From assembly GCA_947501475.1 (NCBI GenBank), contig CANMWA010000006.1, positions 62,001 to 126,000 of the forward strand: 64,000 nucleotides of DNA. The letters run 5' to 3'. This document shows, in pieces, positions 41,305 through 52,720 of the stretch. The stretch is from an uncultured Aquimarina sp. (GTDB lineage: Bacteria; Bacteroidota; Bacteroidia; Flavobacteriales; Flavobacteriaceae). How positions within the stretch are numbered: the first letter of the stretch is position 1; each line of letters starts with the position of its first letter. Made by a program: the position numbers and the translations under genes. Under the pieces are notes generated by a model, which saw nothing but the letters and a program-made list of their open reading frames with translations, made no database searches and was not told where the DNA came from.

Positions 41305-41328
41305 ATCATACAACACTGTGTATGATTT
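41305..41328. repeat. Cassette-type intergenic repeat with 8-bp arms
   Basis: AATCATAC (41305-41312) pairs perfectly with GTATGATT (41321-41328). The inner text AACACTGTGTAT resembles the AACACCGTGTATAA element that I recall recurring after accessory genes in other Bacteroidota. It lies before the GNAT gene at 41430. Confidence 0.45.
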
Positions 41329-41429
41329 CATTTGGTAAATAGTTTGTCTGTGCTATCGCTATGCAAACGATTATCGCCAAACAAAATATACATTTAACGT
41401 TGTAAAAGATTAAAAGAAAGAGGCTGTAT

Positions 41430-42146
41430 ATGAAACAAAGGTTTGTAAAATTAGATTGGGATTCTAATTTCTTTAATTTTAATGTGGGTAGAATTATGGG
41501 GCCCATAAAGGAAAAACAAGACATTCAAAATGTTGAATTTTTGATAGAAGAAAATAAGAATAAACTTTCTTATTATTCAACATCCAAAAAATTACCCGAA
41601 TTTGTGTTTGAAAGTAACAAGTTTGATATAGTATTAGTAGATAGGAAAACTACATACTCTAAAAGTATTAACTCAGATTTAGAAATTAATAAATCAATTT
41701 CTTCAATTGATCATAAAATACCTGAAGAAAAATTAATTGATTTAGCAATACAAAGTGGCGTATATTCTAGATTTAATGTAGACAAAAAAATAGGCAAGCA
41801 AAAATTTAAAGAAATGTATAGGTTATGGATGATCAATTCAGTAAACCGCAAAATTGCTAAAGAAGTATTTGTTTTCACTGAAAATAAAAATATAGCAGGA
41901 TTTGTCACTTTAGGAGAAAAAAACAACAGAGCGGATATTGGAATAATAGCAGTTGATAATGTATTTCGCGGAAAAGGAATAGGGAAAACATTAATGACAA
42001 GTGCTGAAAAATGGTTTTCAAATTCAGGATATAAATCAATTCAGGTTGTAACTCAAGGAGATAATATACCAGCGTGTAAATTATATGAAAGTTGTGGGTA
42101 TAATGTTGAATCTATAGAACTGTTTTACCACATTTGGAAAAAATAA
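41430..42146 (+). CDS. GNAT acetyltransferase, dTDP-fucosamine acetyltransferase-like
   Basis: 238 residues. The N-terminal part (FVKLDWDSNFFNFNVGRIMG) resembles the RffC/WecD-type N-terminal region, and the C-terminal GNAT domain has motif A in ADIGIIAVDNVFRGKGIGKTLMTSAEKW and motif B in KLYESCGYNVESIELFYHIW. It likely N-acetylates an amino sugar or a related small amine. No lipopolysaccharide gene is next to it. Confidence 0.8.
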   Translation: MKQRFVKLDWDSNFFNFNVGRIMGPIKEKQDIQNVEFLIEENKNKLSYYSTSKKLPEFVFESNKFDIVLVDRKTTYSKSINSDLEINKSISSIDHKIPEEKLIDLAIQSGVYSRFNVDKKIGKQKFKEMYRLWMINSVNRKIAKEVFVFTENKNIAGFVTLGEKNNRADIGIIAVDNVFRGKGIGKTLMTSAEKWFSNSGYKSIQVVTQGDNIPACKLYESCGYNVESIELFYHIWKK

Positions 42147-42240
42147 CTACGGCGCAATAATGGTAACTGTTGTAGAACCTCTTAAAAGTCGAAGAATGAA
42201 TTAGAAAATTAATCATCAAAACCCTGCTTTTTGTGCGCAA

Positions 42241-42362
42241 TAGTATAACGCAATAAAAGAGCTATTGATATTTGGATTGGTGAAGAAACGGATCTGAATA
42301 AAGGATATGGAACAAGGATGATGCAACTAACCATAAACCTACCGTTGTTGTTAGTCATTAAA
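42241..42362 (+). pseudogene. GNAT/aminoglycoside-6'-type acetyltransferase fragment
   Basis: The frame reads AIKRAIDIWIGEETDLNKGY and GTRMMQLTINLP and then stops; the rest of the gene is missing and no start is present. IDIWIGEETDLNKGYGTRMMQ is the acetyl-CoA loop of aac(6')-type GNAT proteins. A leftover of a deleted or exchanged cassette. Confidence 0.6.
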
Positions 42363-42417
42363 TAGTGAAAGAATCCTAAAGTTTAATCTTGAACTTTTAG
42401 AAGATAGTCAGCTTCTT

Positions 42418-44454
42418 TTGAATGAAAAAAATAGTATTTTAATGAGAAAGAAAATTGGTCAGATACAATCTATATGGCGATACCCCGTAAAATCTATGAA
42501 AGGCTGCCGAGTAATAGAAGGTATATTAACAAAGGATGGACTGCAGGGAGATAGAATGTGGACACTTTGGGATGAGATTAATAAGGAATTGGTTGGAGCT
42601 AAGCAGTTTAATAAAATTATGCAATTAAAAGCTGCTTTTGCGAACCCAAACCATATTGCTACTAAACCTGATGTTACTATTCAATTTCCTGATGACAGTA
42701 TTATTGCCTCTGGAACACCTTATTTAAATGATGTGTTATCTGCTTTCATCGGGCATCCTCTAAGTTTAAAATTTAGATCAGATAAAAAGAATTTTTATTT
42801 AAAAAGCCCAGAAAGTAAAGGACTAGAAAAGCTTAGGCAAATACTTGGTATGCCGCCTACAGATTCGATGAAAAATATGGCAACTTTTTCCGTTAGATTA
42901 TCCTTAATACTTCTAAAATATGCGACCCCTCCCAAAAGACTACACGATGCACATCCCATTCACTTTTTAACAACTAATACTTTAGATTGGTTAAAAGAAG
43001 CGCACCCAACAGCAGATATTGATGTTAGAAGATTTAGACCTACATTTCTAATTGATAGCCTAAGAGAACTAGGAGATTATCCTGAGAGTCAGTGGCAAAG
43101 AGGGTATTTGGAAATTGGAAATACCGTTATTCAGATTGGTGCTCCAACGATACGCTGTTCTATGCCTGCCCAGGCGCAGCCCGAATTAAAAGAAGACATT
43201 GAAGTTGCTAAAGCGATACAAATGACTGCCAAACAGTTTGTTGGGAGCTATGGCTCGGTAATAGAAAGTGGAAAAATAGTTGAAGGGGATGAAGTGATGT
43301 ATCGTCCGGCCAGAAAAATCTGGCAGATGCAAGCTAATTTAGCCAGAAAGATGCGGGAACCCATAGTTACCACCTTAGCCAAATTTGAACCAAAATTTAA
43401 GAAGAAAACAAAAAGTAAATCAACCAAAGAAACTTTGGAAGGAAGTGGTTTTGAAGCTTTCAAAGTTGTCAAGATCGTAGAAGAAAGTAAATTAGTAAAA
43501 TCATTCTATTTACAAGGGTCAAATTTCTATTCATTTTTACCGGGTCAGCATCTTATAGTTGGATTGGATATCCCCAATTATACAAGATTAATCATACGAG
43601 CGTATTCTATATCTAATTATAGCCCACAAAGTAAAACGTATCGCATTTCTGTAAAGCGAGAAAGTAAAAATGCCCTTGTTTCTAATTATTTGCATGATAA
43701 ATTTGAAATAGGAAATACACTTTACGTTAAAAGACCAAGAGGACAATTCTTCCTTCATCCACAAGAAGAAAGACCCATTGCCTTGATCAGTATTGGAGTT
43801 GGGATAACACCATTCATGTCTATGTTGGAATATGCTCAAAAAATAAATCGAAGAGAAAAAATCTCTTTCTTTTATGGTTGTCAAAATGATAAAAATCATC
43901 TGTTTAAAAATGAAATCGGAATGCTTAAAAAGCAAACGAATATTGAAACGTATACCTGTTATAGCCAACCGAAAGATTCAGAAACTGAGTATCAAAAAGA
44001 GGGGCGCATAGACATTAAGACGATCCAAGGAATTGTAAACTCTGTTGATACAGTCTTTTATCTCTGTGGCACAGATGAATTTATGCGAAGTATGTATTGG
44101 GATTTAATTGAATGGGGTGTTAAACCGAAAGATATAAATTATGAACACTTTAGTAAATCAAATCCTATTGAAACCACTGCAAATAATCTAAACCAAGCTT
44201 CATACGAGGTTCATTTTTCTCAATCCAATTTAAAAGCTACCTGGAGCAATTCTTCAAAAAACGTATTGGAACTCGCTGAAAGCTGTGGTTTACAACCGGA
44301 TTTCGGGTGCCGGTATGGGATCTGTAATGCTTGTAGGGTTAATTTGAAAGCAGGCTCGATAATTTACGATGATTCAATTCCTGGTCAAAATTCAAATAAA
44401 AGCCTATTGTTGTGTTGTGCCATTCCTACCTCAGATATAGTGGTGGAATTATGA
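42418..44454 (+). CDS. MOSC domain - ferredoxin reductase - 2Fe-2S ferredoxin fusion
   Basis: 678 residues. MOSC_N and MOSC domains (IGQIQSIWRYPVKSMKG; about 12-300, with IRCSMPAQAQ for the sulphur-carrier cysteine loop), an FAD-binding reductase (RAYSISNYS, about 350-450), an NAD-binding domain (IGVGITPFMSMLEYA; LCGTDEFM) and a C-terminal plant-type ferredoxin with C631, C636, C639 and C666 or C667. This looks like a self-contained electron chain that brings NAD(P)H electrons to a molybdenum-cofactor or sulphur-carrying site. The substrate could be an N-hydroxylated or nitro compound. Confidence 0.88.
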   Translation: MNEKNSILMRKKIGQIQSIWRYPVKSMKGCRVIEGILTKDGLQGDRMWTLWDEINKELVGAKQFNKIMQLKAAFANPNHIATKPDVTIQFPDDSIIASGTPYLNDVLSAFIGHPLSLKFRSDKKNFYLKSPESKGLEKLRQILGMPPTDSMKNMATFSVRLSLILLKYATPPKRLHDAHPIHFLTTNTLDWLKEAHPTADIDVRRFRPTFLIDSLRELGDYPESQWQRGYLEIGNTVIQIGAPTIRCSMPAQAQPELKEDIEVAKAIQMTAKQFVGSYGSVIESGKIVEGDEVMYRPARKIWQMQANLARKMREPIVTTLAKFEPKFKKKTKSKSTKETLEGSGFEAFKVVKIVEESKLVKSFYLQGSNFYSFLPGQHLIVGLDIPNYTRLIIRAYSISNYSPQSKTYRISVKRESKNALVSNYLHDKFEIGNTLYVKRPRGQFFLHPQEERPIALISIGVGITPFMSMLEYAQKINRREKISFFYGCQNDKNHLFKNEIGMLKKQTNIETYTCYSQPKDSETEYQKEGRIDIKTIQGIVNSVDTVFYLCGTDEFMRSMYWDLIEWGVKPKDINYEHFSKSNPIETTANNLNQASYEVHFSQSNLKATWSNSSKNVLELAESCGLQPDFGCRYGICNACRVNLKAGSIIYDDSIPGQNSNKSLLLCCAIPTSDIVVEL

Positions 44455-44677
44455 GAGGAGCTATATGGGTAAAAAACAATAAGTAATATAGAATACTGAA
44501 ATTCGAAATATAGATTCAAAAAAGGAGCCTCTCCTTAACTATTGTCAAAAGCACAAAGCCTTTATTTCAAGGAAGATAGACTAATTAATACTTAAATCTA
44601 TTGAAATTCAAACTTAAGATGTATAAGCAGTTTTAAAACGATCGCTTGTATGAAACGTAAGCAACAATCTAAAAAAA

Positions 44678-45013
44678 CTACTTTGAATAATTTTCAACTG
44701 CAAAATTACCCCAATCTGCAATAGATTGTATTAACGGGATTAAGGTTTCTCCAAACTTTGTTAATGAATATTCAACCTTTAAAGGTGGTTTTGAAGTATA
44801 AACCTTTCTCTTGATAACTCCATCTTCTTCTAATGTCTTTAGTTGTAAACTCAAGGTGCGCTCTGTAACTGTAGGCATTTTTTTTCTTAGCTCATTATAT
44901 CTTAAGGTTCCTTCAATTAGATAAAACAATATTACTGTTTTCCATTTTCCACCTATTATTCCCATTGTTAAACTTGTAGAGCAAGGGTATTGTTTTCCTT
45001 TTAATTGATGCAT
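44678..45013 (-). CDS. HxlR-family regulator
   Basis: 111 residues with the HxlR signature CSTSLTMGIIGGKWKTVILFYLIEGTLRYNELRKKMPTVTERTLSLQLKTLEEDGVI. These redox- or electrophile-responsive winged-helix proteins often control a neighbouring reductase. It is divergent from the nitroreductase gene with overlapping promoters between them. The cysteine at residue 9 sits in the usual sensing position. Confidence 0.9.
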   Translation of the reverse strand: MHQLKGKQYPCSTSLTMGIIGGKWKTVILFYLIEGTLRYNELRKKMPTVTERTLSLQLKTLEEDGVIKRKVYTSKPPLKVEYSLTKFGETLIPLIQSIADWGNFAVENYSK

Positions 45014-45052
45014 AATCGAGATAAAAAATTGAACTATCCTTTTTGACCGTTA

Positions 45053-45102
45053 TTGCAAAGATAAAATACTATACTTAATTTTGCAACTATAATTAATATA
45101 GT
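45053..45102. promoter_or_regulatory. Interleaved divergent promoters and operator of hxlR and nitroreductase
   Basis: Plus-strand promoter: TTG 45053-45055, -7 TAATTTTG 45076-45083, 20-base spacer. Minus-strand promoter: TTG as complement of 45084-45086, -7 TATCTTTG as complement of 45056-45063, 20-base spacer. Each -33 element abuts the other's -7, making TTGCAAAGATA ... TTTTGCAA. An inverted repeat ACTAT...ATAGT follows at 45086-45102, a likely HxlR site. Polymerase can occupy only one direction at a time. Confidence 0.6.
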
Positions 45103-45108
45103 AATAAA

Positions 45109-45783
45109 ATGAACACACCAAATATTTCAAAAACAGATATTATTGATGCCTTTATATTTAGGCATGCAACAAAAGAATTTGATACTACTAAAAAATTGTC
45201 TGATGATGACGTAAATTTTATTCTCCAAGCAGCAAATTTATCCCCAAGCTCATTTGGATTTGAACCCTGGCATTTTATTGTAGTCCAAGACCAAAAATTA
45301 CGCGAATTATTAAAACCTGTTGCTTGGGGAGCACCTTTAAAATTAGATACTGCAAGTCATTTTATTTTAGGATTGAGTATGAAAGCTCCTATGATAAAAT
45401 GGAATGAAGACTATATCACATATATGATGAAAGAGGTGAAAAAATTTCCAGAAGATGTAATCGAGGTTTATTTACAAAAATACAGAGAATTTCAAGAACG
45501 TGACTTCAATTTAGATACAGATAATAAACTATTTGATTGGGCATCTAAGCAGACCTATATCGCCCTGGGAAATATGATGACTGTAGCGGCATTATCTGGA
45601 ATTGATAGCTGCCCTATTGAAGGGTTTCATCAAGAAAAAGCAGAGAAATTGTTAAGCGAAAAATTTAACGTTAATACAAAAAAATACGGCTTGTCATATA
45701 TGGTGGCTTTTGGTTACAGAAAAGAAGAACCGGCACGCCCAAAATCAAGAAGAAATTGTAAAGACATTGTAACTTGGAAGTAA
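45109..45783 (+). CDS. NAD(P)H-dependent nitroreductase (NfsB type)
   Basis: 224 residues. FMN-binding motifs: RHATKEFD at the start, LSPSSFGFEPWHFIVVQD, and the phosphate-binding end ALSGIDSCPIEGF and YMVAFGYRKEEPARPKSRR. It reduces nitro groups, quinones or related electrophiles with NAD(P)H. It forms a divergent pair with the HxlR regulator, which probably induces it under electrophile stress. Confidence 0.9.
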   Translation: MNTPNISKTDIIDAFIFRHATKEFDTTKKLSDDDVNFILQAANLSPSSFGFEPWHFIVVQDQKLRELLKPVAWGAPLKLDTASHFILGLSMKAPMIKWNEDYITYMMKEVKKFPEDVIEVYLQKYREFQERDFNLDTDNKLFDWASKQTYIALGNMMTVAALSGIDSCPIEGFHQEKAEKLLSEKFNVNTKKYGLSYMVAFGYRKEEPARPKSRRNCKDIVTWK

Positions 45784-45809
45784 ATACCAGTTGGTAATAA
45801 GGTAAATAA

Positions 45810-45846
45810 GTAATAGCGGTTTTGGTGCATACTTGAACCGTTTTTC
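45810..45846. repeat. Cassette-type intergenic repeat, copy B
   Basis: GTAATAGCGGTTTTGGTGCA followed by ...ACTTGAACCGTTTTT. It matches copy A (40863-40896) in GTAATAGCGGTTT-GGT..ATA..TT.AAC.GTT, and its CGGTT/AACCG arms with T5 can also work as a terminator of the nitroreductase gene. Confidence 0.55.
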
Positions 45847-45936
45847 TCATTTAATAGGTATCTTGTTTCTCGAAAAGTAATAGCTGCTTATCTACTATTG
45901 CTAATATGCAAGGATGTAATGCCTTATAAATAAAAT

Positions 45937-46557
45937 ATGAAGAAAGTAATACTATACGATTTGGACCATACACTCTTTGATCCAAAAACTATAAAAAAAG
46001 ATATTTTTCAACCAGCTTTTGATACCCTAACTAAAACTCAATATTTTACTGAAAGTACTCTTATAAAATTGAAAAATGATTTCTTTTCAATGTCATTAAA
46101 TACTTTTATTGAAAAATATCTTAATGATAAATCAAAAGAACATTTCATTAAAAAATTGAGAAGTATAGATACTTTATCTACACTAACAACATACCAAGAC
46201 GGGTATGTTGTTCAAGAGCTTAATATGATAAATTATTTAGTTACTTCAGGACTTAGAGAATACCAAAATCTAAAAATTGACGCTTTAGGAATTAGAAATT
46301 GGTTTACTGAAATATATATTGATGATCCTATTGATCCTAAATGGAACGATAAGGAAGAGATAATGAGATTAATTATTAAAAATAATAACTATGATATTTC
46401 TGAACTATTAGTAGTTGGAGATAATCCTGAATCAGAGCTAAAAGCTGGAAATAATATAGGAATCGAAACAATTCAAATTCTTCGAGAAGGAATTAGGGCT
46501 TCAGAAATAGCTAATTTCAAAATCAATACTTTGAATGAACTAAAAAAATACATCTAA
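45937..46557 (+). CDS. HAD-superfamily hydrolase
   Basis: 206 residues. HAD motif I is DLDHTLFDP near residue 8, motif IV VVGDNPESELKAG near 165, and a helical cap lies between (about 20-90). It acts on a phosphorylated small molecule such as a nucleotide or sugar phosphate. It stands after repeat copy B, in a stretch of cassette-like accessory genes, and ends before a convergent terminator shared with katG. Confidence 0.85.
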   Translation: MKKVILYDLDHTLFDPKTIKKDIFQPAFDTLTKTQYFTESTLIKLKNDFFSMSLNTFIEKYLNDKSKEHFIKKLRSIDTLSTLTTYQDGYVVQELNMINYLVTSGLREYQNLKIDALGIRNWFTEIYIDDPIDPKWNDKEEIMRLIIKNNNYDISELLVVGDNPESELKAGNNIGIETIQILREGIRASEIANFKINTLNELKKYI

Positions 46558-46591
46558 TAAGAAGTGTACTATGAAACACATCTTAATAACT

Positions 46592-46626
46592 AAAAAGGCC
46601 AGTCCAAGAAGACTGACCTTTTGTTT
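46592..46626. terminator. Bidirectional terminator between HAD gene and katG
   Basis: AAAAAGGCCAGTC (46592-46604) pairs with GACTGACCTTTTG (46611-46623) with one mismatch, and T tracts follow on both strands. Its position between convergent genes fits a shared terminator. Confidence 0.75.
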
Positions 46627-46652
46627 TTAATCATGCATAGTTTAATTACATC

Positions 46653-48989
<2,337 letters not shown>

Positions 48990-49163
48990 TTATTTTTTTA
49001 TAGATAAAAATTGATTGCATATTTAAAATTATAGATAAATAGATAATATTTATGAACTATTACAATACACATCCAAGAAATATATATAGGAATTAAAGGT
49101 TTTTTATAAATACCTCTTTATGATCACGTTATTTTAATGAGAACAGATATTAGTATCTAATAC

Positions 49164-49676
49164 TTAGAAACCTATACCAAAATGCAAAGCTGCTGTAAAT
49201 GATATTTCTTGATCATTGCCTACTCTTATCGGTAGTACTAGCTCTGCAAAAACATTAGTTTTTCCTAATGTAAATCCTCTATTTAAAAGAGGCGTAATTC
49301 CATACCTTCCGCTCTTAGTTTCATAAGCAATTCGATTTCCAAACGTAAGTTTATTACCAATACCCCATAACAAACCTGGGTGTATTAATAATTCGTTTAC
49401 AGCACTTATTTTATCTCCGTCAGAATTTTCAATAGAACTAATAAATGGAACAAGTTCTACATCAAAAGCAAATTTCTCACTTTTTCGAACCGTTATACCT
49501 ATAGGAAATCCAATAGCATATGGGTCGAAGCCATCTGTAGTCTCTCCGTCTTGAATGGTTATTATAGGTTGAACAAAGCCAAAGTGGCCTCCAATAGTGT
49601 TTTGCCCTTTTACACTATAAACGCTTAAGAATGTAAATAGAATACTGGCAATTAAAAAGGTGGGTTTTAGAGTCAT
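49164..49676 (-). CDS. Outer-membrane beta-barrel protein (170 aa)
   Basis: The start is placed at MTLKPTFLIASILFTFLSVYSVKGQ, which gives a clean signal peptide; an upstream in-frame ATG at 49721 is less likely. Beta-strand-rich body (GGHFGFVQPIITIQDGE, KFAFDVELVPFISSI, GITPLLNRGFTLG) and a terminal strand ending in F (FTAALHFGIGF) indicate a small outer-membrane barrel. It lies behind katG on the same strand. Role unknown. Confidence 0.7.
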   Translation of the reverse strand: MTLKPTFLIASILFTFLSVYSVKGQNTIGGHFGFVQPIITIQDGETTDGFDPYAIGFPIGITVRKSEKFAFDVELVPFISSIENSDGDKISAVNELLIHPGLLWGIGNKLTFGNRIAYETKSGRYGITPLLNRGFTLGKTNVFAELVLPIRVGNDQEISFTAALHFGIGF

Positions 49677-50317
49677 GATATTTACGTTATATATTAATAA
49701 AAAATTATGAATAATGTACATATTATTATATGTGCGCTGGGATAATAATTTCTCTTATAATACAGGTTGAGTTTATTAAGAATAGTTTTTAGGCACCATA
49801 TTTTAAAATCATATGAGCCCATATAGCCATTGTAAATTTGAATAAAAAATCAAAAAAACAGCCTGTATTTTTCTGCCATTATAGTGATCTACTCTATAAT
49901 TAAACTGAATATTATTTCAAATTAATTTTTTTAGAGTTAGATAAAAAACAGAAGAAATATGAATAGTAAACTTTTTAAAATAATTTCATTGGAAATTAAA
50001 ATACATGTAGATATTCTTTGTCAAGAAGGTGGAAGCTTTGATTAGATTTTTCATATTATATAATTATTTAAGTTGGTATTTCAAATTTAATACAATAAAT
50101 ATAAACAACATGTTAGTTATCTAACATATTAAGTAATATAGCCTGTTGTGTATTTTGACATTGTACATTAAAAAAAACGTCAGTTCGAGTGTTTTGTTGT
50201 AATAACTTCTCGACTATGTTCTAGATTAATGAAATTAGACAAAACGTATCGAAAACAGCTTTTTTTGTGATTATCAACCCAGAGCGATTATCTTTGCAGG
50301 ATTCCTAAAATTAAATC
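49677..50317. other. Intergenic stretch holding the rlmF promoter
   Basis: About 640 bases, AT-rich, with no coding trace. The only signal I can support is the rlmF promoter at its end (50265-50296). Confidence 0.4.
50265..50296 (+). promoter_or_regulatory. rlmF promoter
   Basis: -33 TTG at 50265-50267 and -7 TATCTTTG at 50289-50296, spacer 21 bases, two longer than optimal. It lies 22 bases before the rlmF ATG, giving a short leader. Confidence 0.5.
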
Positions 50318-51292
50318 ATGTCATCAAAAAAACAATCACAAGAAAAAACAAGACTTCATGCTCGAAATAGAAATCGAGAGCGATATGATTTAAATGCATT
50401 AATAGCAGCTAACCCTGAGTTGGCAAATTATGTAAAACCTAACAAGTTTGGAGCAGATTCGATCGATTTTTCAAATCCTATTGCTGTAAAAATTCTAAAT
50501 AAAGCATTATTAAACCATTATTACGGAATAAAACATTGGGAATTTCCTGATTCAAATTTGTGCCCTCCAATACCAGGGAGAGCAGATTATATACACCATA
50601 TTGCAGATTTATTAGCTGAAAGTAATTTTGGTAGAATTCCTGATGGTGATAACATCACATGTTTTGATATTGGAGTAGGGGCTAATTGTATTTATCCGAT
50701 TATTGGAGTTACAGAATACGATTGGAAATTTATTGGTTCTGATATTGACCCAAAATCAATTACATCAGCGCAGCATATTGTCAATGCTAATCCATCGCTT
50801 AAAGATAAAATTGAGTTTAGATTACAAAAGGATCCAAAAGATATTTTTTACGGCATAATTGATAGAGGAGATAAAATTGACGTATCGATATGTAACCCTC
50901 CTTTTCATGCTTCTATCGAAGATGCACAAAAAGGCACTCAAAGAAAAATTAAGAATCTATCTGGGAAAAAGGAAAAAAGACCAACACTCAATTTTGGAGG
51001 AATTGGTAATGAACTTGTTTGTGAAGGAGGAGAATATAAGTTCATCACAACTATGGTTGGAGAAAGTAAAAAATTCTCTAAGAACTGTTACTGGTTTTCG
51101 ACCTTAGTATCAAAACAATCTAATCTAAAGGGAATTTATAAATCCTTAAAAAAATTTGAAGCTAGTCAAGTCAAAACCATTCCTATGGGAACAGGAAATA
51201 AATCTAGTCGAATTGTGGCTTGGACATTCCTTTCTGCTTTAGAACAAAAAGAATGGAGAACAGCTAAATGGAAAACTAAATCGTCTAAATAA
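50318..51292 (+). CDS. rlmF: 23S rRNA adenine-N6 methyltransferase (A1618)
   Basis: 324 residues. The SAM-binding motif is CFDIGVGANCIYPIIG, and the catalytic motif of N6-adenine methyltransferases is CNPPFHAS. It has the RlmF start pattern (HARNRNRERYDLNALIAANPEL) and length. It methylates adenine 1618 of 23S rRNA. Its stop overlaps the convergent DEAD-box helicase gene by 8 bases. Confidence 0.92.
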   Translation: MSSKKQSQEKTRLHARNRNRERYDLNALIAANPELANYVKPNKFGADSIDFSNPIAVKILNKALLNHYYGIKHWEFPDSNLCPPIPGRADYIHHIADLLAESNFGRIPDGDNITCFDIGVGANCIYPIIGVTEYDWKFIGSDIDPKSITSAQHIVNANPSLKDKIEFRLQKDPKDIFYGIIDRGDKIDVSICNPPFHASIEDAQKGTQRKIKNLSGKKEKRPTLNFGGIGNELVCEGGEYKFITTMVGESKKFSKNCYWFSTLVSKQSNLKGIYKSLKKFEASQVKTIPMGTGNKSSRIVAWTFLSALEQKEWRTAKWKTKSSK

Positions 51293-52595
51293 TTGATACT
51301 CTTACCTTTTTCTTCTTTAATCGCACATTATTTACATTTGGTAAAAGATTCGTTATAGTAGCAGTTTTAACAGCAACAAAAGCACAATCATTTTTTAGTT
51401 CTATGACACCCAGTTCTTCTCTGGTAAGATTACCTTGTTTAAAAAATAATCCGGCTATATCACCTTTCGAAATTTTATCTTTTCTACCGCCAGAAATAAA
51501 TAATGTACTCCATTCAGAACGCATAGGAAGTTCTGATTTTTTAAGTTCCTGAATAGGTAAATCTCCTATGAAATCTGGTGAATTTTCTTTATCATATTTT
51601 AATACATAAGCTGTTCCATCACTATTCATACGAGCAGTTCTACCATTACGATGTGTAAATTCCTCGCCTTTGACAGGAAGGTGATAGTGAATAATAAATT
51701 TAATTTCTGGAACATCAATACCTCTTGCCGCTAAATCTGTTGCTAATAATATTTGATGCGTACCATTTCTAAACTTAATTAAAGCTCTTTCTCTTTCAGT
51801 TTGTTCCATTCCGCCATAGAACGTACCATGAGAAATATTGTGATCCGACAAATAATCACTTACACGATTAATAGATTCTTTAAAATTGCAGAAGATAATC
51901 CCATTCTGATTTCCAATATGAGCAATTAAATTTACTAGTGTATCTAGTTTGTCTTTTGTGTGAGAAATAACATTTTTGATTTGCAATTGAGTACTCTCCT
52001 CGTTTAAATAATCGATAGTAATTGGTTTTCTTAACCTTACAAATTCTGGAATTTCTACACCATAGGTTGCAGATGTCAATATCTTTTTATTCACTTTTGG
52101 AAGTAAATCTAAGATTTCACTCATTTCTTTTTCAAAACCTACTTCTAGTGATTTATCAAATTCATCTAACACTAATGTTTTGATATCTCCAGCATAGAAG
52201 GCTTCTCGTCTTAAATGGTCAGCGATTCTACCCGGTGTACCTATCAATACTGCAGGTCGATGCTTTATATCTATTCTGTCTTTTGAACCAGAACGACCGC
52301 CATATACTGCATTTACTTTGAAACCTGTACCCATCTCACGCATCACTTGCTCAATCTGAATAGCCAATTCTCTTGAAGGAACGATGACAACAGTTTGAAT
52401 TTCGTCGCAGTTTTTATCTAATTCATTAATCAATGGTAGTAGGAACGCTAATGTTTTACCAGTTCCGGTGGGTGACAGTAAAATAACTTCATCGCAGGAT
52501 GTTATTGCCAAATGGGCCTCTTCTTGCATAGGATTCAACGCTGCTATTCCTAATTTAGATAATATTGCTGTTTGGCTTTTAATAGATGTAGACAT
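51285..52595 (-). CDS. DEAD-box RNA helicase, DbpA-like
   Basis: 436 residues. Motif I SPTGTGKT, motif II DEFD instead of DEAD, motif III SATYG, motif VI HRNGRTARM. The C-terminus has a DbpA-type RNA-binding domain (LFISGGRKDKISKGDIAGLF, FVAVKTATI), which in DbpA directs the helicase to 23S rRNA during large-subunit assembly. The ATG is only 5 bases after a TACCTTTG -7-like element on the minus strand (complement of 52600-52607), so the mRNA may be nearly leaderless. It faces rlmF, another 23S rRNA factor. Confidence 0.9.
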   Translation of the reverse strand: MSTSIKSQTAILSKLGIAALNPMQEEAHLAITSCDEVILLSPTGTGKTLAFLLPLINELDKNCDEIQTVVIVPSRELAIQIEQVMREMGTGFKVNAVYGGRSGSKDRIDIKHRPAVLIGTPGRIADHLRREAFYAGDIKTLVLDEFDKSLEVGFEKEMSEILDLLPKVNKKILTSATYGVEIPEFVRLRKPITIDYLNEESTQLQIKNVISHTKDKLDTLVNLIAHIGNQNGIIFCNFKESINRVSDYLSDHNISHGTFYGGMEQTERERALIKFRNGTHQILLATDLAARGIDVPEIKFIIHYHLPVKGEEFTHRNGRTARMNSDGTAYVLKYDKENSPDFIGDLPIQELKKSELPMRSEWSTLFISGGRKDKISKGDIAGLFFKQGNLTREELGVIELKNDCAFVAVKTATITNLLPNVNNVRLKKKKVRVSII

Positions 52596-52720
52596 TGTGC
52601 AAAGGTAGTTCCTTGAATATCAAATATTGAAATATAAATAAAGAATTTTGGAGTTTTGTAGCTGCCTGTCAGTAGACAGATTTGTAATCAGGGGGTTCAT
52701 ATATTAACAACCCACTCGTT

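Noticed and set aside
45937..46557. HAD gene as part of a toxin-antitoxin or defence pair
   Set aside because: It is a plain HAD phosphatase with no partner gene and no toxin motif.
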